NCBI GenBank assembly: GCA_015490895.1
Contig: WFWY01000051.1
Coordinates: 1 to 42,815, forward strand
Length of the DNA: 42,815 nt
Direction of reading: 5' to 3'
DNA from: Thiotrichaceae bacterium
GTDB lineage: Bacteria > Pseudomonadota > Gammaproteobacteria > Thiotrichales > Thiotrichaceae
Shown: positions 33,584-42,815 of the stretch, piece after piece
Layout of the letters: each line of letters starts with the position of its first letter
Numbering within the stretch: position 1 is the first letter of the stretch
Translations under genes and position numbers: made by a program
Notes under the pieces: model-generated
Seen by the model: only the letters and a program-made list of their open reading frames with translations
Told to the model about the DNA's origin: nothing
Databases searched by the model: none

Positions 33584-33714
33584 TTAAGCAATGCATTATT
33601 CATTCGTGTCTGCCAGACTTTGCCACCGCTTTGACGAAGCTGAATTACTTGCACAGTCTCTAACCTCTCACCTCCTATCAGACACGGGGCGACTGCCTTG
33701 ATTATCTGCTTGCC

Positions 33715-34803
33715 TCAGTGATAGTCCGGCAAGTCGGTGGTGACATCCATATTCTGGGCGCGGTGGCGCAGGACATGATCCATCACGGTTATGGCCAGCA
33801 TGGCCTCGCAGATAGGGGTTGCGCGGATGCCGACACACGGGTCATGGCGTCCTTTGGTGATGACTTCAATCGGTTCGCCTTGCAGGTTGACGGTTTTCCC
33901 GGGCAGGCGCAAACTGGAGGTAGGCTTGAATGCAGTATGCACGACCAGATCCTGGCCTGATGAAATACCGCCCAGCACGCCACCGGCCTGATTTCCCTGA
34001 AAGCCTTCTGGTGTCATTTCATCACGGTGTTCGGTTCCTTTCTGGTCAATACAGCCAAAACCGGCACCGATTTCCACACCTTTGGCGGCATTGATGCTCA
34101 TCATGGCATGGGCGATATCGGCGTCCAGCCGGTCGTAGACGGGTTCTCCCAGCCCCGGCATCATGCCGGTTGCAATCACGGTGATTTTTGCACCGACCGA
34201 GTCGCCTGACTTTCGCAGCTCGTCCATATAGGCTTCCATTATCGGTACTTTTGCTTTGTCCGGGCAGAAAAAAGGGTTGTTGCGGACTTCTGCCCAGTCC
34301 AGCAGGTCGGCCTTGACTGGGCCGAGTTGTGACAGGTATCCCCTGATTTCAATGCTGTATTTTTCCCGCAGGTATTTTTTGGCAACCGCTCCGGCGGCCA
34401 CTCTAACTGCGGTTTCACGGGCTGAAGAGCGTCCGCCTCCCCGGTAGTCACGAAAGCCGTATTTTTTGTAATAGGTGTAATCAGCATGGCCTGGCCGAAA
34501 ACGATCCATAATGTCGGCATAATCCCTGGAGCGCTGGTCTACGTTTCTAATTAGCAGAGCAATCGGTGTACCGGTTGTTTTGCCTTCAAACACACCAGAC
34601 AGTATTTCTACCTGATCCGGCTCCCGGCGTTGTGTGGTATGGCGGCTGGTGCCCGGCTTGCGTAGATCCAGATCGGTCTGGATATCTGCTTCACACAATG
34701 CCATTCCCGGCGGGCAGCCATCGACGACACAGCCAATGGCCGGGCCATGACTTTCACCAAAGGAGGTGACTGTAAATAATTTTCCGTAGCTATTTCCTGA
34801 CAT
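33715..34803 (-). CDS. aroC: Chorismate synthase
   Basis: This 362-residue FMN-dependent enzyme converts EPSP to chorismate, the last step of the shikimate pathway. Signatures: [18 protein letters not shown] (residues 16-33), [29 protein letters not shown] and [11 protein letters not shown] near the C-terminus. Length is normal. It starts three bases after the pgpA stop, so the two form an operon. Confidence 0.98.
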   Translation of the reverse strand: MSGNSYGKLFTVTSFGESHGPAIGCVVDGCPPGMALCEADIQTDLDLRKPGTSRHTTQRREPDQVEILSGVFEGKTTGTPIALLIRNVDQRSRDYADIMDRFRPGHADYTYYKKYGFRDYRGGGRSSARETAVRVAAGAVAKKYLREKYSIEIRGYLSQLGPVKADLLDWAEVRNNPFFCPDKAKVPIMEAYMDELRKSGDSVGAKITVIATGMMPGLGEPVYDRLDADIAHAMMSINAAKGVEIGAGFGCIDQKGTEHRDEMTPEGFQGNQAGGVLGGISSGQDLVVHTAFKPTSSLRLPGKTVNLQGEPIEVITKGRHDPCVGIRATPICEAMLAITVMDHVLRHRAQNMDVTTDLPDYH

Positions 34804-34806
34804 AAT

Positions 34807-35289
34807 CTATTTCCAAAAATAGGCAATGGTTTGTAAACCAATTAACGCATAGATGCCCGCAATAATGTCATCCAGCATGATTCCCAGCCCCCCTGCAACT
34901 TTTTGATCTGCCCAACGAATCGGCCAGGGTTTCCAGATATCGAAGAGCCGGAACAGAATAAAACCGATAAGAATCCATTTCCAACCGGAAGGGGCTGCGA
35001 TCATGGTAATTAAAAAACCTGCAATTTCATCCCAGACAACACCTGCCGGATCATGCAATCCCAGCTGTTTGGCGGAGGCTCCGCATAGCCAGATACCAAC
35101 GAGACTGATGACCACCACCAGTAGCAGATACCACGGCAGAGCCAGCGGCTGCATGAGCCAATATAGCGGGATGGCAACCAGTGTCCCGAATGTCCCCGGC
35201 GCGATGGGTGACAAACCCACTCCAAAACCAAAGGCCAGAAAGTGTACGGGTGAACCAAGCACTTGCGCGCAGAGTGTTTTCTTTTCCAA
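34807..35289 (-). CDS. pgpA: Phosphatidylglycerophosphatase A
   Basis: This 160-residue membrane enzyme dephosphorylates phosphatidylglycerol phosphate. Signatures: GVGLSPIAPGTFGTL, DPAGVVWDEIAGF and FRLFDIWKPWPI, with about four hydrophobic helices. The chosen start is TTG at 35287-35289, preceded by AGGA six bases before it. This gives the usual family length. The frame continues upstream to 35454 but that part is unlike the family. It precedes aroC. thiL, the usual partner of pgpA, lies 1.8 kb away beyond the peptide transporter. Confidence 0.9.
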   Translation of the reverse strand: MEKKTLCAQVLGSPVHFLAFGFGVGLSPIAPGTFGTLVAIPLYWLMQPLALPWYLLLVVVISLVGIWLCGASAKQLGLHDPAGVVWDEIAGFLITMIAAPSGWKWILIGFILFRLFDIWKPWPIRWADQKVAGGLGIMLDDIIAGIYALIGLQTIAYFWK

Positions 35290-35503
35290 GCGTATTCCTG
35301 TGATTGATGAGTTCGGGGGTATTATCCCAACCGGCACGACAGGCCGCTTGAGCGGGCACCACCTTAACATATCCATTTTTGTTACCCAATAGTGACCCCG
35401 GTATCCTGATACGATTCTGTGGTGATTGTTGCCATGTTCCACAAAAACTTGCACCCTTTTTAGTCCTTCGTCCCGTTAGCTGTGGAACACGCTGACTGTT
35501 TAA

Positions 35504-35517
35504 GGAGCCTCTGATAA
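35504..35517. repeat. Solo left end of the 160-bp element family
   Basis: TTAA followed by GGAGCCTCTGATAA matches the first bases of the family's left end, then diverges. No partner end is visible before the transporter gene, so this is a remnant. The rest of the 341-base gap (35290-35630) holds only the tandem repeat at 35596 and no gene. Confidence 0.6.
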
Positions 35518-35595
35518 TCAATAACTTACCGTCTCTGTTGTTTAATTACGCTGAGTAGTTACGGTTAATCTCTATAAAGATAGAAGCTGTTTTAA

Positions 35596-35619
35596 ACTAC
35601 CTGTAATACTACCTGTAAT
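35596..35619 (+). promoter_or_regulatory. Exact 12-bp tandem direct repeat before the peptide transporter
   Basis: ACTACCTGTAAT occurs twice back to back, ending 11 bases before the ATG. Direct repeats of one helical turn plus suit a regulator binding site, or may simply be a small duplication. No known operator is recognised. Confidence 0.45.
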
Positions 35620-35630
35620 CTTGTGACGTT

Positions 35631-37067
35631 ATGAAAAACCACCCTGAAGGCTTAACAGTTCTGTTTTTTACCGAAATGTGGGAACGCTTTAGTTACTATG
35701 GCATGCGTGCATTGCTGGTGTTATATCTGGTTAATCATCTACAGATAAAACGCGCCAATGCACTGGAAATTTACGCGACTTATACCGCCCTGGTTTATCT
35801 GACCCCCTTTCTGGGTGGCTATCTGGCTGATCGTTATCTGGGTACACATCGTGCCATTTTAATTGGTGCTATTGTTATGGCACTGGGGCACTTTGCCATG
35901 GCTTTTGAGCATTTGCTGTCTGTGGCGCTTGGTTTGCTAGTTGCGGGTAATGGTTTTTTCAAACCTAATATTTCCACGCTGGTTGGCCAACTCTACCCGC
36001 CCAATGATATCCGCCGGGATAGCGGTTTTACCTTGTTTTATATGGGTATCAATCTGGGGGCTTTTTTATCGCCACTGATTTGTGGCACGCTGGGAGAGGT
36101 CTTTGGCTGGCATTATGGCTTTGCCGCAGCGGGGGTGGGGATGCTGATAGGTCTGGCTATTTTTCTGTACGGACAAAGCCGACTTGCTCCAGCAATACCT
36201 GACCGGCTGCACCGGCCTCAAACCTCGAAAACAGATTGGCTTTGGATTATCAGTATCAGCGTCCTGGTTAGCCTGAGCGTTTGGGTCATCAGTATCTTGT
36301 GGCCTTCATGGGTTCAGGTGTGGGAGCAGGCTTCGCCTTCCGCACGGGCTGGTATCTGGGGGTTGTTGGCACTGGCAGGAGGCTATCTGCTGCTGCGAAC
36401 GTGGTACCGCCTTTCCCTGCTATCTGTTGAGGAAAGGGGGCGCATGATGGCTATTTTAATCCTTGGTCTGTTTGTGATTTTTTTCTGGATGGGGTTTGAG
36501 CAGGCCGGAGGCACCTTGAATCTGTTTGCTGACAAATTGACCGACCGTCAGTGGTTTAACCTTGAGATACCCGCCAGCTATTTCCAGTCACTCAACCCGC
36601 TGCTGATTCTGCTACTGGCTCCCCTGTTCTCTGTTTTCTGGATACGCCTGGATCAGTCTCCTTATGCTCTGTCCATCCCTGTTAAAATGGCACTGGGGAT
36701 GATTATTCTCGGGCTGGGCTTTGTGGTTATGGCACTGGCACAAGCTCATGCTGATACTGTTGGCAAGGTCAGCCCCTGGTGGCTGGTCATGGTCTATCTC
36801 TTGCATACCGTGGGCGAGCTATTGCTGTCTCCTATCGGTTTATCCATGGTGACCAAACTGGCTGCGTCGCAGATGGTTTCCCTGATGATGGGTGTCTGGT
36901 TCGGCTTTATGGCTATTGCCAACTATCTTGCCGGGACACTGGAGGGACTTATTCAGCACTGGAATATTCCGTTGTACTGGTTTTTGGTATTCAGTTCGTG
37001 TGGTGCCGGGTTTCTCCTGCTCCTGATCAGTCCGTGGCTCCAAAAGCTGATGCATCATGTGCGCTAG
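35631..37067 (+). CDS. Proton-dependent oligopeptide transporter (POT/PTR2 family)
   Basis: This 478-residue inner-membrane protein has about 12-14 helices and the POT motif EMWERFSYYG (residues 15-24, ExxERFxYYG) in helix 1. Further family marks are FLGGYLADRYLG, GNGFFKPNISTLVGQLY and FILW-type FFWMGFEQAGGTLNLFAD. It imports di/tripeptides with protons (DtpT-like). It is monocistronic by context, with thiL converging on it one base after its stop. Confidence 0.95.
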   Translation: MKNHPEGLTVLFFTEMWERFSYYGMRALLVLYLVNHLQIKRANALEIYATYTALVYLTPFLGGYLADRYLGTHRAILIGAIVMALGHFAMAFEHLLSVALGLLVAGNGFFKPNISTLVGQLYPPNDIRRDSGFTLFYMGINLGAFLSPLICGTLGEVFGWHYGFAAAGVGMLIGLAIFLYGQSRLAPAIPDRLHRPQTSKTDWLWIISISVLVSLSVWVISILWPSWVQVWEQASPSARAGIWGLLALAGGYLLLRTWYRLSLLSVEERGRMMAILILGLFVIFFWMGFEQAGGTLNLFADKLTDRQWFNLEIPASYFQSLNPLLILLLAPLFSVFWIRLDQSPYALSIPVKMALGMIILGLGFVVMALAQAHADTVGKVSPWWLVMVYLLHTVGELLLSPIGLSMVTKLAASQMVSLMMGVWFGFMAIANYLAGTLEGLIQHWNIPLYWFLVFSSCGAGFLLLLISPWLQKLMHHVR

Positions 37068-37068
37068 G

Positions 37069-38010
37069 CTAAAAATGCTGATAACCCTGCGGATCAAGAA
37101 CTTCTTGCTGCGATGTTACAATGCCGGTAACTGACGCTGTGAGTACTCCGACCCGGTAACAGGACATCTGACAATTCTGCATATGGGTTTCAAAGGCGAG
37201 TCGTCGATGTGCGGGGATGGCGCATAACAGTGCGTAATCATCCCCTCCGCTCAGGGCATAACGTAGCGCAACCTGTCTGTCCAGTGACTGCAAGCTCCGG
37301 GACAGGGGAATGGCATCAAGGTCAATGATCGCTCCCACGCTGGAGGCTTCCAGCAGGTGGTTCAGGTCTGCCAGAAAACCATCGGAGATATCCAGGCAGG
37401 CATGGGCATAGGCTCGAATTACCTGGCTCTCCCGATAGCCTACATGGGGGTAGTTGAGCTGCTGCAAACAGGGGGCTGCATCCGGCAGTACGAGCCTGTT
37501 TTGAAGTACAGCCAGCCCGGCGGCTGCATCACCCAGGGTCGCGCTCACATAAAGCAGGTCGCCGTCACGTGCGGCAGAACGTAACAGTAGCTGCCCCGCA
37601 TTCACCAGCCCCATGGCGGTAATTGTGATACTCAGTGTGCCTTTGGTTGTATCGCCCCCTATCAGGCTGATTTTTGCATGCTCGGCTAATGCCTTCAGTC
37701 CTGATGAGAAGTCATCAAGCCACTGTGTGTTATATTCTGGCAAGGTCAGCGCCAGTGTAAACCAGGCGGGGTCTGCACCCATCGCAGCCAGGTCGCTAAG
37801 GTTGACCGCCAGTACTTTATAACCTATTGCATGAGCGGGGGTCTGGGTCGGGAAGTGTACTCCGGAGATCAGGGTGTCGCTGGTGACAACGAGTTGCCGG
37901 GTATCGGCAAGGGCAAGAACAGCAGCATCATCACCAACACCCAGACGTACCTGTTCATCAGGAGATGACCAGTTAAAGTAACGCTGAATCAGGTCAAATT
38001 CGGAGGGCAT
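37069..38010 (-). CDS. thiL: Thiamine-monophosphate kinase
   Basis: This 313-residue PurM-like kinase phosphorylates TMP to thiamine diphosphate. It shows MPSEFDLIQRYF, GVGDDAAVLALADTRQLVVTSDTLISGVHF, NLSDLAAMGADPAWFTLAL and DISDGFLADLNHLLEAS. Length is normal. It converges on the peptide transporter with one base between stops and lies 42 bases downstream of dapB on the same strand. Confidence 0.97.
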   Translation of the reverse strand: MPSEFDLIQRYFNWSSPDEQVRLGVGDDAAVLALADTRQLVVTSDTLISGVHFPTQTPAHAIGYKVLAVNLSDLAAMGADPAWFTLALTLPEYNTQWLDDFSSGLKALAEHAKISLIGGDTTKGTLSITITAMGLVNAGQLLLRSAARDGDLLYVSATLGDAAAGLAVLQNRLVLPDAAPCLQQLNYPHVGYRESQVIRAYAHACLDISDGFLADLNHLLEASSVGAIIDLDAIPLSRSLQSLDRQVALRYALSGGDDYALLCAIPAHRRLAFETHMQNCQMSCYRVGVLTASVTGIVTSQQEVLDPQGYQHF

Positions 38011-38052
38011 GCTGCCAGTATAGCCTGTACCTGAGTACTGTATCCGAAAAGG

Positions 38053-38862
<810 letters not shown>

Positions 38863-38876
38863 CTATATCTATTACC

Positions 38877-40028
38877 CTATTTTTTCTCTTTTTCCGAATC
38901 AAACCAGCTCTTGATGCCTTCAAAAAAGGTTTTGCCTTTATCCGCCCAGCCATGCTCTTTTGGGCTATGACGCTTGCCGCCTTCATCCATGGTGTCTTCC
39001 AGCTCTGCCAGTAGTTCTTTCTGACGCCGGGTCAGGTTCACAGGTGTTTCAACCACAATATGACAATACAGGTCACCCACCATTGCACTGCGTACCGATT
39101 TTACGCCTTTTCCGGATAAGCGAAACAGTTTTCCTGTCTGCGTTTCGGCCGGTATTTTTAATTTTACCTGCCCGTTTAAGGTTGGCACGGTGATTTCACC
39201 CCCCAGGGCAGCGGTGGTGAAGCGCAGCGGAATATCACAATGCAGGTCATTACCATCACGTGTAAACAGCTCATGTCGTTTGATGGAAACTTCAACATAA
39301 AGGTCGCCCGACACACCGCCATTGGCTCCTGCTTCACCTTCACCGGACAGGCGAATCCGGTCTCCGCTATCGACTCCGGCAGGGATATTGACGGACAGCG
39401 TCTTTTGTTTTTCAACACGCCCCTGGCCATGACAGCTGTTACAGGGATCCTTGATAACCTTGCCGCTACCCCGACACTGTGGACACGGTTGCTGTACCGA
39501 GAAAAAGCCTTGTTGCATACGCACCTGCCCCTGACCATGACAGGTCGAGCAGGTTTCTGGGTGTGAACCTTCTCTGGCACCCGTTCCAGCACAGGTATCA
39601 CAGCGTTGCAGGGAAGGAATACGAATATCAACTTCGGTTCCAAAAACGGCTTCTTCCAGCGACAGGACAAGATTATATTGTAGATCACTACCCCGGTGGA
39701 CGCGTGATCCTCCCGAACGACCGCCGCCACCTCCGCCAAAGATATCACCAAAAATGTCGCCGAAAATATCGCCCATTCCTGCACCTGCACCAAAACCAGC
39801 CGATCCCTCTACGCCCTCATGCCCGAACTGGTCATAAGCAGCCCGCTTTTGTTTGTCTCCCAGCACTTCATACGCTTCTTTAGCTTCTTTAAAGCGCTGT
39901 TCTGCTTCCGCGCCCGCATTGCGATCAGGGTGATACTTCATTGCCAGACGCCGATAGGCTTTTTTCAGCTCTGTATCGCTGGCATTACGGTTGACACCCA
40001 GCGTTTCATAATAATCAGCTTTGGACAT
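38877..40028 (-). CDS. dnaJ: Chaperone DnaJ (Hsp40)
   Basis: This 383-residue protein starts [11 protein letters not shown]; the first two codons of the longer frame are dispensable. It has the J-domain with HPD in KYHPDRNAG, a Gly/Phe-rich linker ([15 protein letters not shown]), four C-x2-C-x-G-x-G zinc repeats ([32 protein letters not shown]) and the C-terminal client-binding domains. It stimulates the DnaK ATPase. A terminator-like hairpin separates it from dnaK. Confidence 0.98.
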   Translation of the reverse strand: MSKADYYETLGVNRNASDTELKKAYRRLAMKYHPDRNAGAEAEQRFKEAKEAYEVLGDKQKRAAYDQFGHEGVEGSAGFGAGAGMGDIFGDIFGDIFGGGGGGRSGGSRVHRGSDLQYNLVLSLEEAVFGTEVDIRIPSLQRCDTCAGTGAREGSHPETCSTCHGQGQVRMQQGFFSVQQPCPQCRGSGKVIKDPCNSCHGQGRVEKQKTLSVNIPAGVDSGDRIRLSGEGEAGANGGVSGDLYVEVSIKRHELFTRDGNDLHCDIPLRFTTAALGGEITVPTLNGQVKLKIPAETQTGKLFRLSGKGVKSVRSAMVGDLYCHIVVETPVNLTRRQKELLAELEDTMDEGGKRHSPKEHGWADKGKTFFEGIKSWFDSEKEKK

Positions 40029-40100
40029 AATCAAAATTTCCGGGTTACTGTTTTTCTAAGTCGTTTCCATGCAGGAGGGCACTCTGGCACCCCTGCTTCC

Positions 40101-40138
40101 AAAATAACAAAGGCACGGAAAGCTCACTCACCGTGCCT
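40101..40138 (-). terminator. Terminator-like hairpin between dnaK and dnaJ
   Basis: AGGCACGG (40111-40118) and CCGTGCCT (40131-40138) form a perfect 8-bp stem with a 12-base loop. On the minus strand the stem is followed by TTTGTTATTTT. It would reduce read-through from dnaK into dnaJ, as is seen in other dnaK operons. Confidence 0.7.
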
Positions 40139-40178
40139 GATGTGCTAAAGATGCCTGTCAGTGCAGGGTCAGGAAGCT

Positions 40179-42116
40179 TTAAGCTTTATCTTTACCCTTA
40201 CCGTCATCAACTTCTTCAAACTCGGCATCGACGACATCATCGTCGTTCGCTTCATTTGTAGCAGCCGTTGCATCTGCGGGCTCTTCTGCGGCAGCACCAC
40301 TGGCTGCTGCTGCGGCCATTTGTGCTAATGCTCCCGTTGCTTCTGCCAGTGCCTGTGATTTGCTCTCTATCAAGGCCTTATCATCCCCTTTAACTGCTTC
40401 CTTAACCTCATCAATCAGGGCAGATACCTTTTGTTTTTCATCATCCGGTACTTTGTCACCGAGGTCTTTCAGGGATTTCTCGGCACTATGTGCCAGATTA
40501 TCCGCCTGGTTACGTGCATCGATTAACTCACGCATTTTCTTGTCTTCTTCCGCGTGTGCTTCGGCATCTTTCACCATTTGCTCAACTTCATCATCTGACA
40601 AACCACTGGATGCCTTGATCACGATAGATTGCTCTTTTCCTGTTGCCTTGTCTTTGGCAGATACGTTGAGAATACCGTTAGCATCTATATCAAACGAGAC
40701 TTCTATCTGTGGCATGCCTCTGGGTGCCGGAGGTATATCCGACAGATCAAAACGCCCCAGTGACTTGTTGCCAGAGGCCATTTCACGCTCACCCTGTAAC
40801 ACATGTACGGTGACTGCGGTCTGGTTGTCCTCTGCGGTTGAGAATACCTGTGATGCCTTGGTCGGAATCGTGGTGTTTTTCTCAATCAGCTTGGTCATCA
40901 CACCGCCCATGGTCTCGATACCCAGAGACAATGGCGTAACATCCAGTAGCAGGATATCCGTTACACCGCCGCCCAGTACACCACCCTGAATAGCCGCACC
41001 AAGGGCAACCGCCTCATCAGGGTTCACGTCCTTGCGAGGCTCCTTGCCAAAGAAGTCCTCTACAGTTTTCTGGACTTTAGGCATACGACTCTGACCGCCA
41101 ACGAGGATAATGTCGTTGATATCCGAGTTGCTCAGACCAGCATCTTTCATAGCAACCTTACAGGGTTCAATCGTGCGCTGAATCAGCTCTTCTACCAGTG
41201 ATTCCAGCTTGGCACGTGTTACCTTGACATTCAGATGCTTGGGGCCTGTCGCATCCGCAGTCACATAAGGCAGGTTTACTTCGGTCTGCTGGGTGGAAGA
41301 CAACTCGATCTTGGCTTTTTCTGCCGCTTCTTTCAGACGTTGCAGTGCCAGCGGGTCATTATGCAGATCCATACCACTGTCTTTCTTGAATTCGTCTGCC
41401 AGATAGTCAATCAGCGCCATGTCAAAGTCTTCACCACCGAGGAAGGTATCCCCATTGGTTGCCAATACTTCAAACTGGTATTCACCATCTATTTCAGCAA
41501 TTTCGATAATGGAAACGTCAAAGGTGCCACCACCCAGGTCATAGACCACGATCTTGCTGTCGCCCTTGGCTGCCTTATCCATACCAAAAGCGAGTGCAGC
41601 TGCGGTTGGCTCATTGATAATGCGCTTCACATCAAGACCGGCTATCTTGCCTGCATCTTTCGTGGCCTGGCGCTGCGAGTCATTGAAGTAGGCCGGTACG
41701 GTAATCACCGCTTCCTTTACTTCTTCACCCAGATAGGCTTCTGCATCTTTCTTTAGTTTTTTCAGGATCTGGGCAGAAACTTCGGGAGGCGCCAGTTTGT
41801 TACCATTGGCTTCTACCCAGGCATCACCGTTATCTGCCTTTATAATTTTGTATGGAACCAGCTTGATATCTTTTTGTACGGCATCTTCATCAAAAGTCCG
41901 TCCAATCAAGCGTTTTACCGCGAAGATGGTATTTTCCGGATTGGTGACGGCCTGGCGCTTGGCAGGCTGCCCCACCAGAATTTCATCCCCGTAAGCAACG
42001 ATTGAGGGGGTAGTACGATCACCCTCAGCATTCTCAATGACTTTAGGTTTATCCCCTTCCATTACTGCTACACAGGAATTCGTGGTGCCCAGGTCAATTC
42101 CAATAATATGTCCCAT
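40179..42116 (-). CDS. dnaK: Chaperone DnaK (Hsp70)
   Basis: This 645-residue chaperone starts [19 protein letters not shown]; the ten extra codons upstream are unlikely. ATPase-domain signatures include [16 protein letters not shown] and [13 protein letters not shown]. The substrate domain follows, and the C-terminus has a small Ala/Gly-rich stretch and an acidic EFEEVDD tail before KGKDKA. The gene order grpE-dnaK-dnaJ is standard. Confidence 0.98.
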   Translation of the reverse strand: MGHIIGIDLGTTNSCVAVMEGDKPKVIENAEGDRTTPSIVAYGDEILVGQPAKRQAVTNPENTIFAVKRLIGRTFDEDAVQKDIKLVPYKIIKADNGDAWVEANGNKLAPPEVSAQILKKLKKDAEAYLGEEVKEAVITVPAYFNDSQRQATKDAGKIAGLDVKRIINEPTAAALAFGMDKAAKGDSKIVVYDLGGGTFDVSIIEIAEIDGEYQFEVLATNGDTFLGGEDFDMALIDYLADEFKKDSGMDLHNDPLALQRLKEAAEKAKIELSSTQQTEVNLPYVTADATGPKHLNVKVTRAKLESLVEELIQRTIEPCKVAMKDAGLSNSDINDIILVGGQSRMPKVQKTVEDFFGKEPRKDVNPDEAVALGAAIQGGVLGGGVTDILLLDVTPLSLGIETMGGVMTKLIEKNTTIPTKASQVFSTAEDNQTAVTVHVLQGEREMASGNKSLGRFDLSDIPPAPRGMPQIEVSFDIDANGILNVSAKDKATGKEQSIVIKASSGLSDDEVEQMVKDAEAHAEEDKKMRELIDARNQADNLAHSAEKSLKDLGDKVPDDEKQKVSALIDEVKEAVKGDDKALIESKSQALAEATGALAQMAAAAASGAAAEEPADATAATNEANDDDVVDAEFEEVDDGKGKDKA

Positions 42117-42157
42117 ATCAAATCTCCAATATTCTTTGTCTTTCAACTGCCCCAGAA

Positions 42158-42184
42158 AGTGTGGGTGCTTTTGTTTTTTTCAAC
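42158..42184 (-). promoter_or_regulatory. Candidate sigma-32 heat-shock promoter of dnaK
   Basis: On the minus strand GTTGAAA is followed after 12 bases by CCCACACT, comparable to the sigma-32 consensus CTTGAAA-N13-17-CCCCATNT. It lies about 42-68 bases before the dnaK ATG. The spacing is one base short, so this is tentative. Confidence 0.4.
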
Positions 42185-42303
42185 TGTCTTGAGCGAATTC
42201 TGCTAAATTTTACCTAAATCCATGATTTTAACGTGGACATCTAGGTATAACCGACTGGTTTATCACAAGATTTTTAAAATTCCTGACTTCACTCTCAGTG
42301 CTA

Positions 42304-42320
42304 CTGAACCACAGGTTCAG
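42304..42320 (-). terminator. Hairpin at the grpE stop codon
   Basis: CTGAACC-ACA-GGTTCAG is a perfect 7-bp stem with a 3-base loop, enclosing the grpE TGA. It has no clear U-run, so it may be an mRNA-processing or attenuation hairpin rather than a strong terminator. Confidence 0.45.
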
Positions 42321-42815
42321 GATTTACAAACAACGACCATAGCCGGACGAATCAGCCGTCCATTCAGGGTATAGCCTTTTTGCATCACGCTGATCACTTC
42401 ATTGTCCTTGCAATCTCCAGGTTGCATGGAAACAGCCTGGTGCAAATCAGGGTTGAACACTTCACCAAGTGGATCAACGACTTCTACCTGGTGTTTCTTC
42501 AGAGCATCCAGCAGGACTTTAAGGGTTAAGTCCATCCCTTCACGGATTTTCTCAACCTCACCTTCTGCAGCCATCCCCATCTCCAGGCTGTCAGCAACAG
42601 GCAATAAACTTTCCGCGAAGTTCTTTACTGCGTATTTATGAGCATCATCCAGCTGCTTTTCATGACGACGCCGCATGTTTCCCATTTCTGCCTGCAAGCG
42701 TACATACTTATCCCAGGTTTCTTCTGCTTTTGCCTGAGCTTCTTCCAATTCTATTTCCAAGGGGCTCTTCTCTGTTACTTCATCACTATCACTGGCTTCA
42801 TGTTCAATCTCATCC
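42317..42815 (-). CDS. grpE: GrpE nucleotide-exchange factor, 5' end beyond the window
   Basis: The reading frame stays open to the window edge, so the N-terminus is missing. About 165 residues are visible. They begin with an acidic stretch (DEIEHEASDSDEVTEKSP), then a long coiled coil (AQAKAEETWDKYVRLQAEMG) and the C-terminal beta domain (GEVFNPDLHQAVSMQ, LNGRLIRPAMVVVCK). Any internal TTG near 42760 is not the real start. GrpE releases ADP from DnaK, encoded just downstream. Confidence 0.95.
   Translation of the reverse strand, partial: DEIEHEASDSDEVTEKSPLEIELEEAQAKAEETWDKYVRLQAEMGNMRRRHEKQLDDAHKYAVKNFAESLLPVADSLEMGMAAEGEVEKIREGMDLTLKVLLDALKKHQVEVVDPLGEVFNPDLHQAVSMQPGDCKDNEVISVMQKGYTLNGRLIRPAMVVVCKS

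Noticed and set aside
35290-35454. N-terminal extension of pgpA
   Set aside because: The extra 55 residues are unlike the family, and the TTG at 35289 has a well-placed AGGA and gives the normal length.

Overview
The window looks like chromosome from a gammaproteobacterium, probably a chemolithotroph able to oxidise H2. This is inferred from the grpE-dnaK-dnaJ-dapB order, the EF-P/EpmA/EpmB set, yajC-secD-secF, aroC/pgpA/thiL of gammaproteobacterial type and a complete [NiFe]-hydrogenase locus. No rRNA, tRNA or CRISPR was seen. Base composition is moderate, with AT-rich intergenic patches.

The first half (about 0.5-20.3 kb) is a group 2a-like (cyanobacterial Hup / mycobacterial Huc type) hydrogenase island. 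On the minus strand, reading leftwards from a sigma-54-type promoter at about 5.68 kb, lie hupS, hupL, two tandem small four-cysteine proteins whose C-terminal halves look like high-potential iron-sulfur proteins, the hupL maturation protease, a small unknown protein and a coiled-coil protein with a YbeL/DUF1451-like N-terminus. A MntA-HepT toxin-antitoxin pair sits between hupSL and the regulator. The regulator is an NtrC-family activator whose receiver lacks the phosphoacceptor Asp, and it is translationally coupled to a small zinc-ribbon protein. Diverging from it is a long plus-strand operon: TPR protein, two tiny membrane proteins, a NifU-Rieske fusion, an NHL-propeller protein, HypF, HypC, a GmhA-like SIS protein, HypD, HypE, HypA, a His-rich HypB and a His-rich nickel permease. 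Many of these genes overlap by 1-32 bases. The structural genes, an electron-transfer module, the cofactor-assembly machinery and nickel supply are therefore all in one place.

The second half is mostly housekeeping. A DUF1501/DUF1800 exported pair and a putative secreted glycoside hydrolase come first, then secF-secD-(mobile element)-yajC, epmA, efp with divergent epmB, a 559-residue conserved protein with a possible PilZ-like C-terminus, pgpA-aroC, a POT peptide transporter, thiL, dapB, dnaJ, dnaK and the 3' part of grpE, which runs off the window end.

A family of about 160-bp miniature inverted-repeat elements is scattered through the window. They have IS5-like ends and 4-bp, mostly TTAA, target duplications. 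Four or more copies are near full length, one is nested inside another, and two are solo ends. They sit at operon boundaries. A second, unrelated element of about 162 bp with 25-bp imperfect terminal repeats follows the nickel permease.
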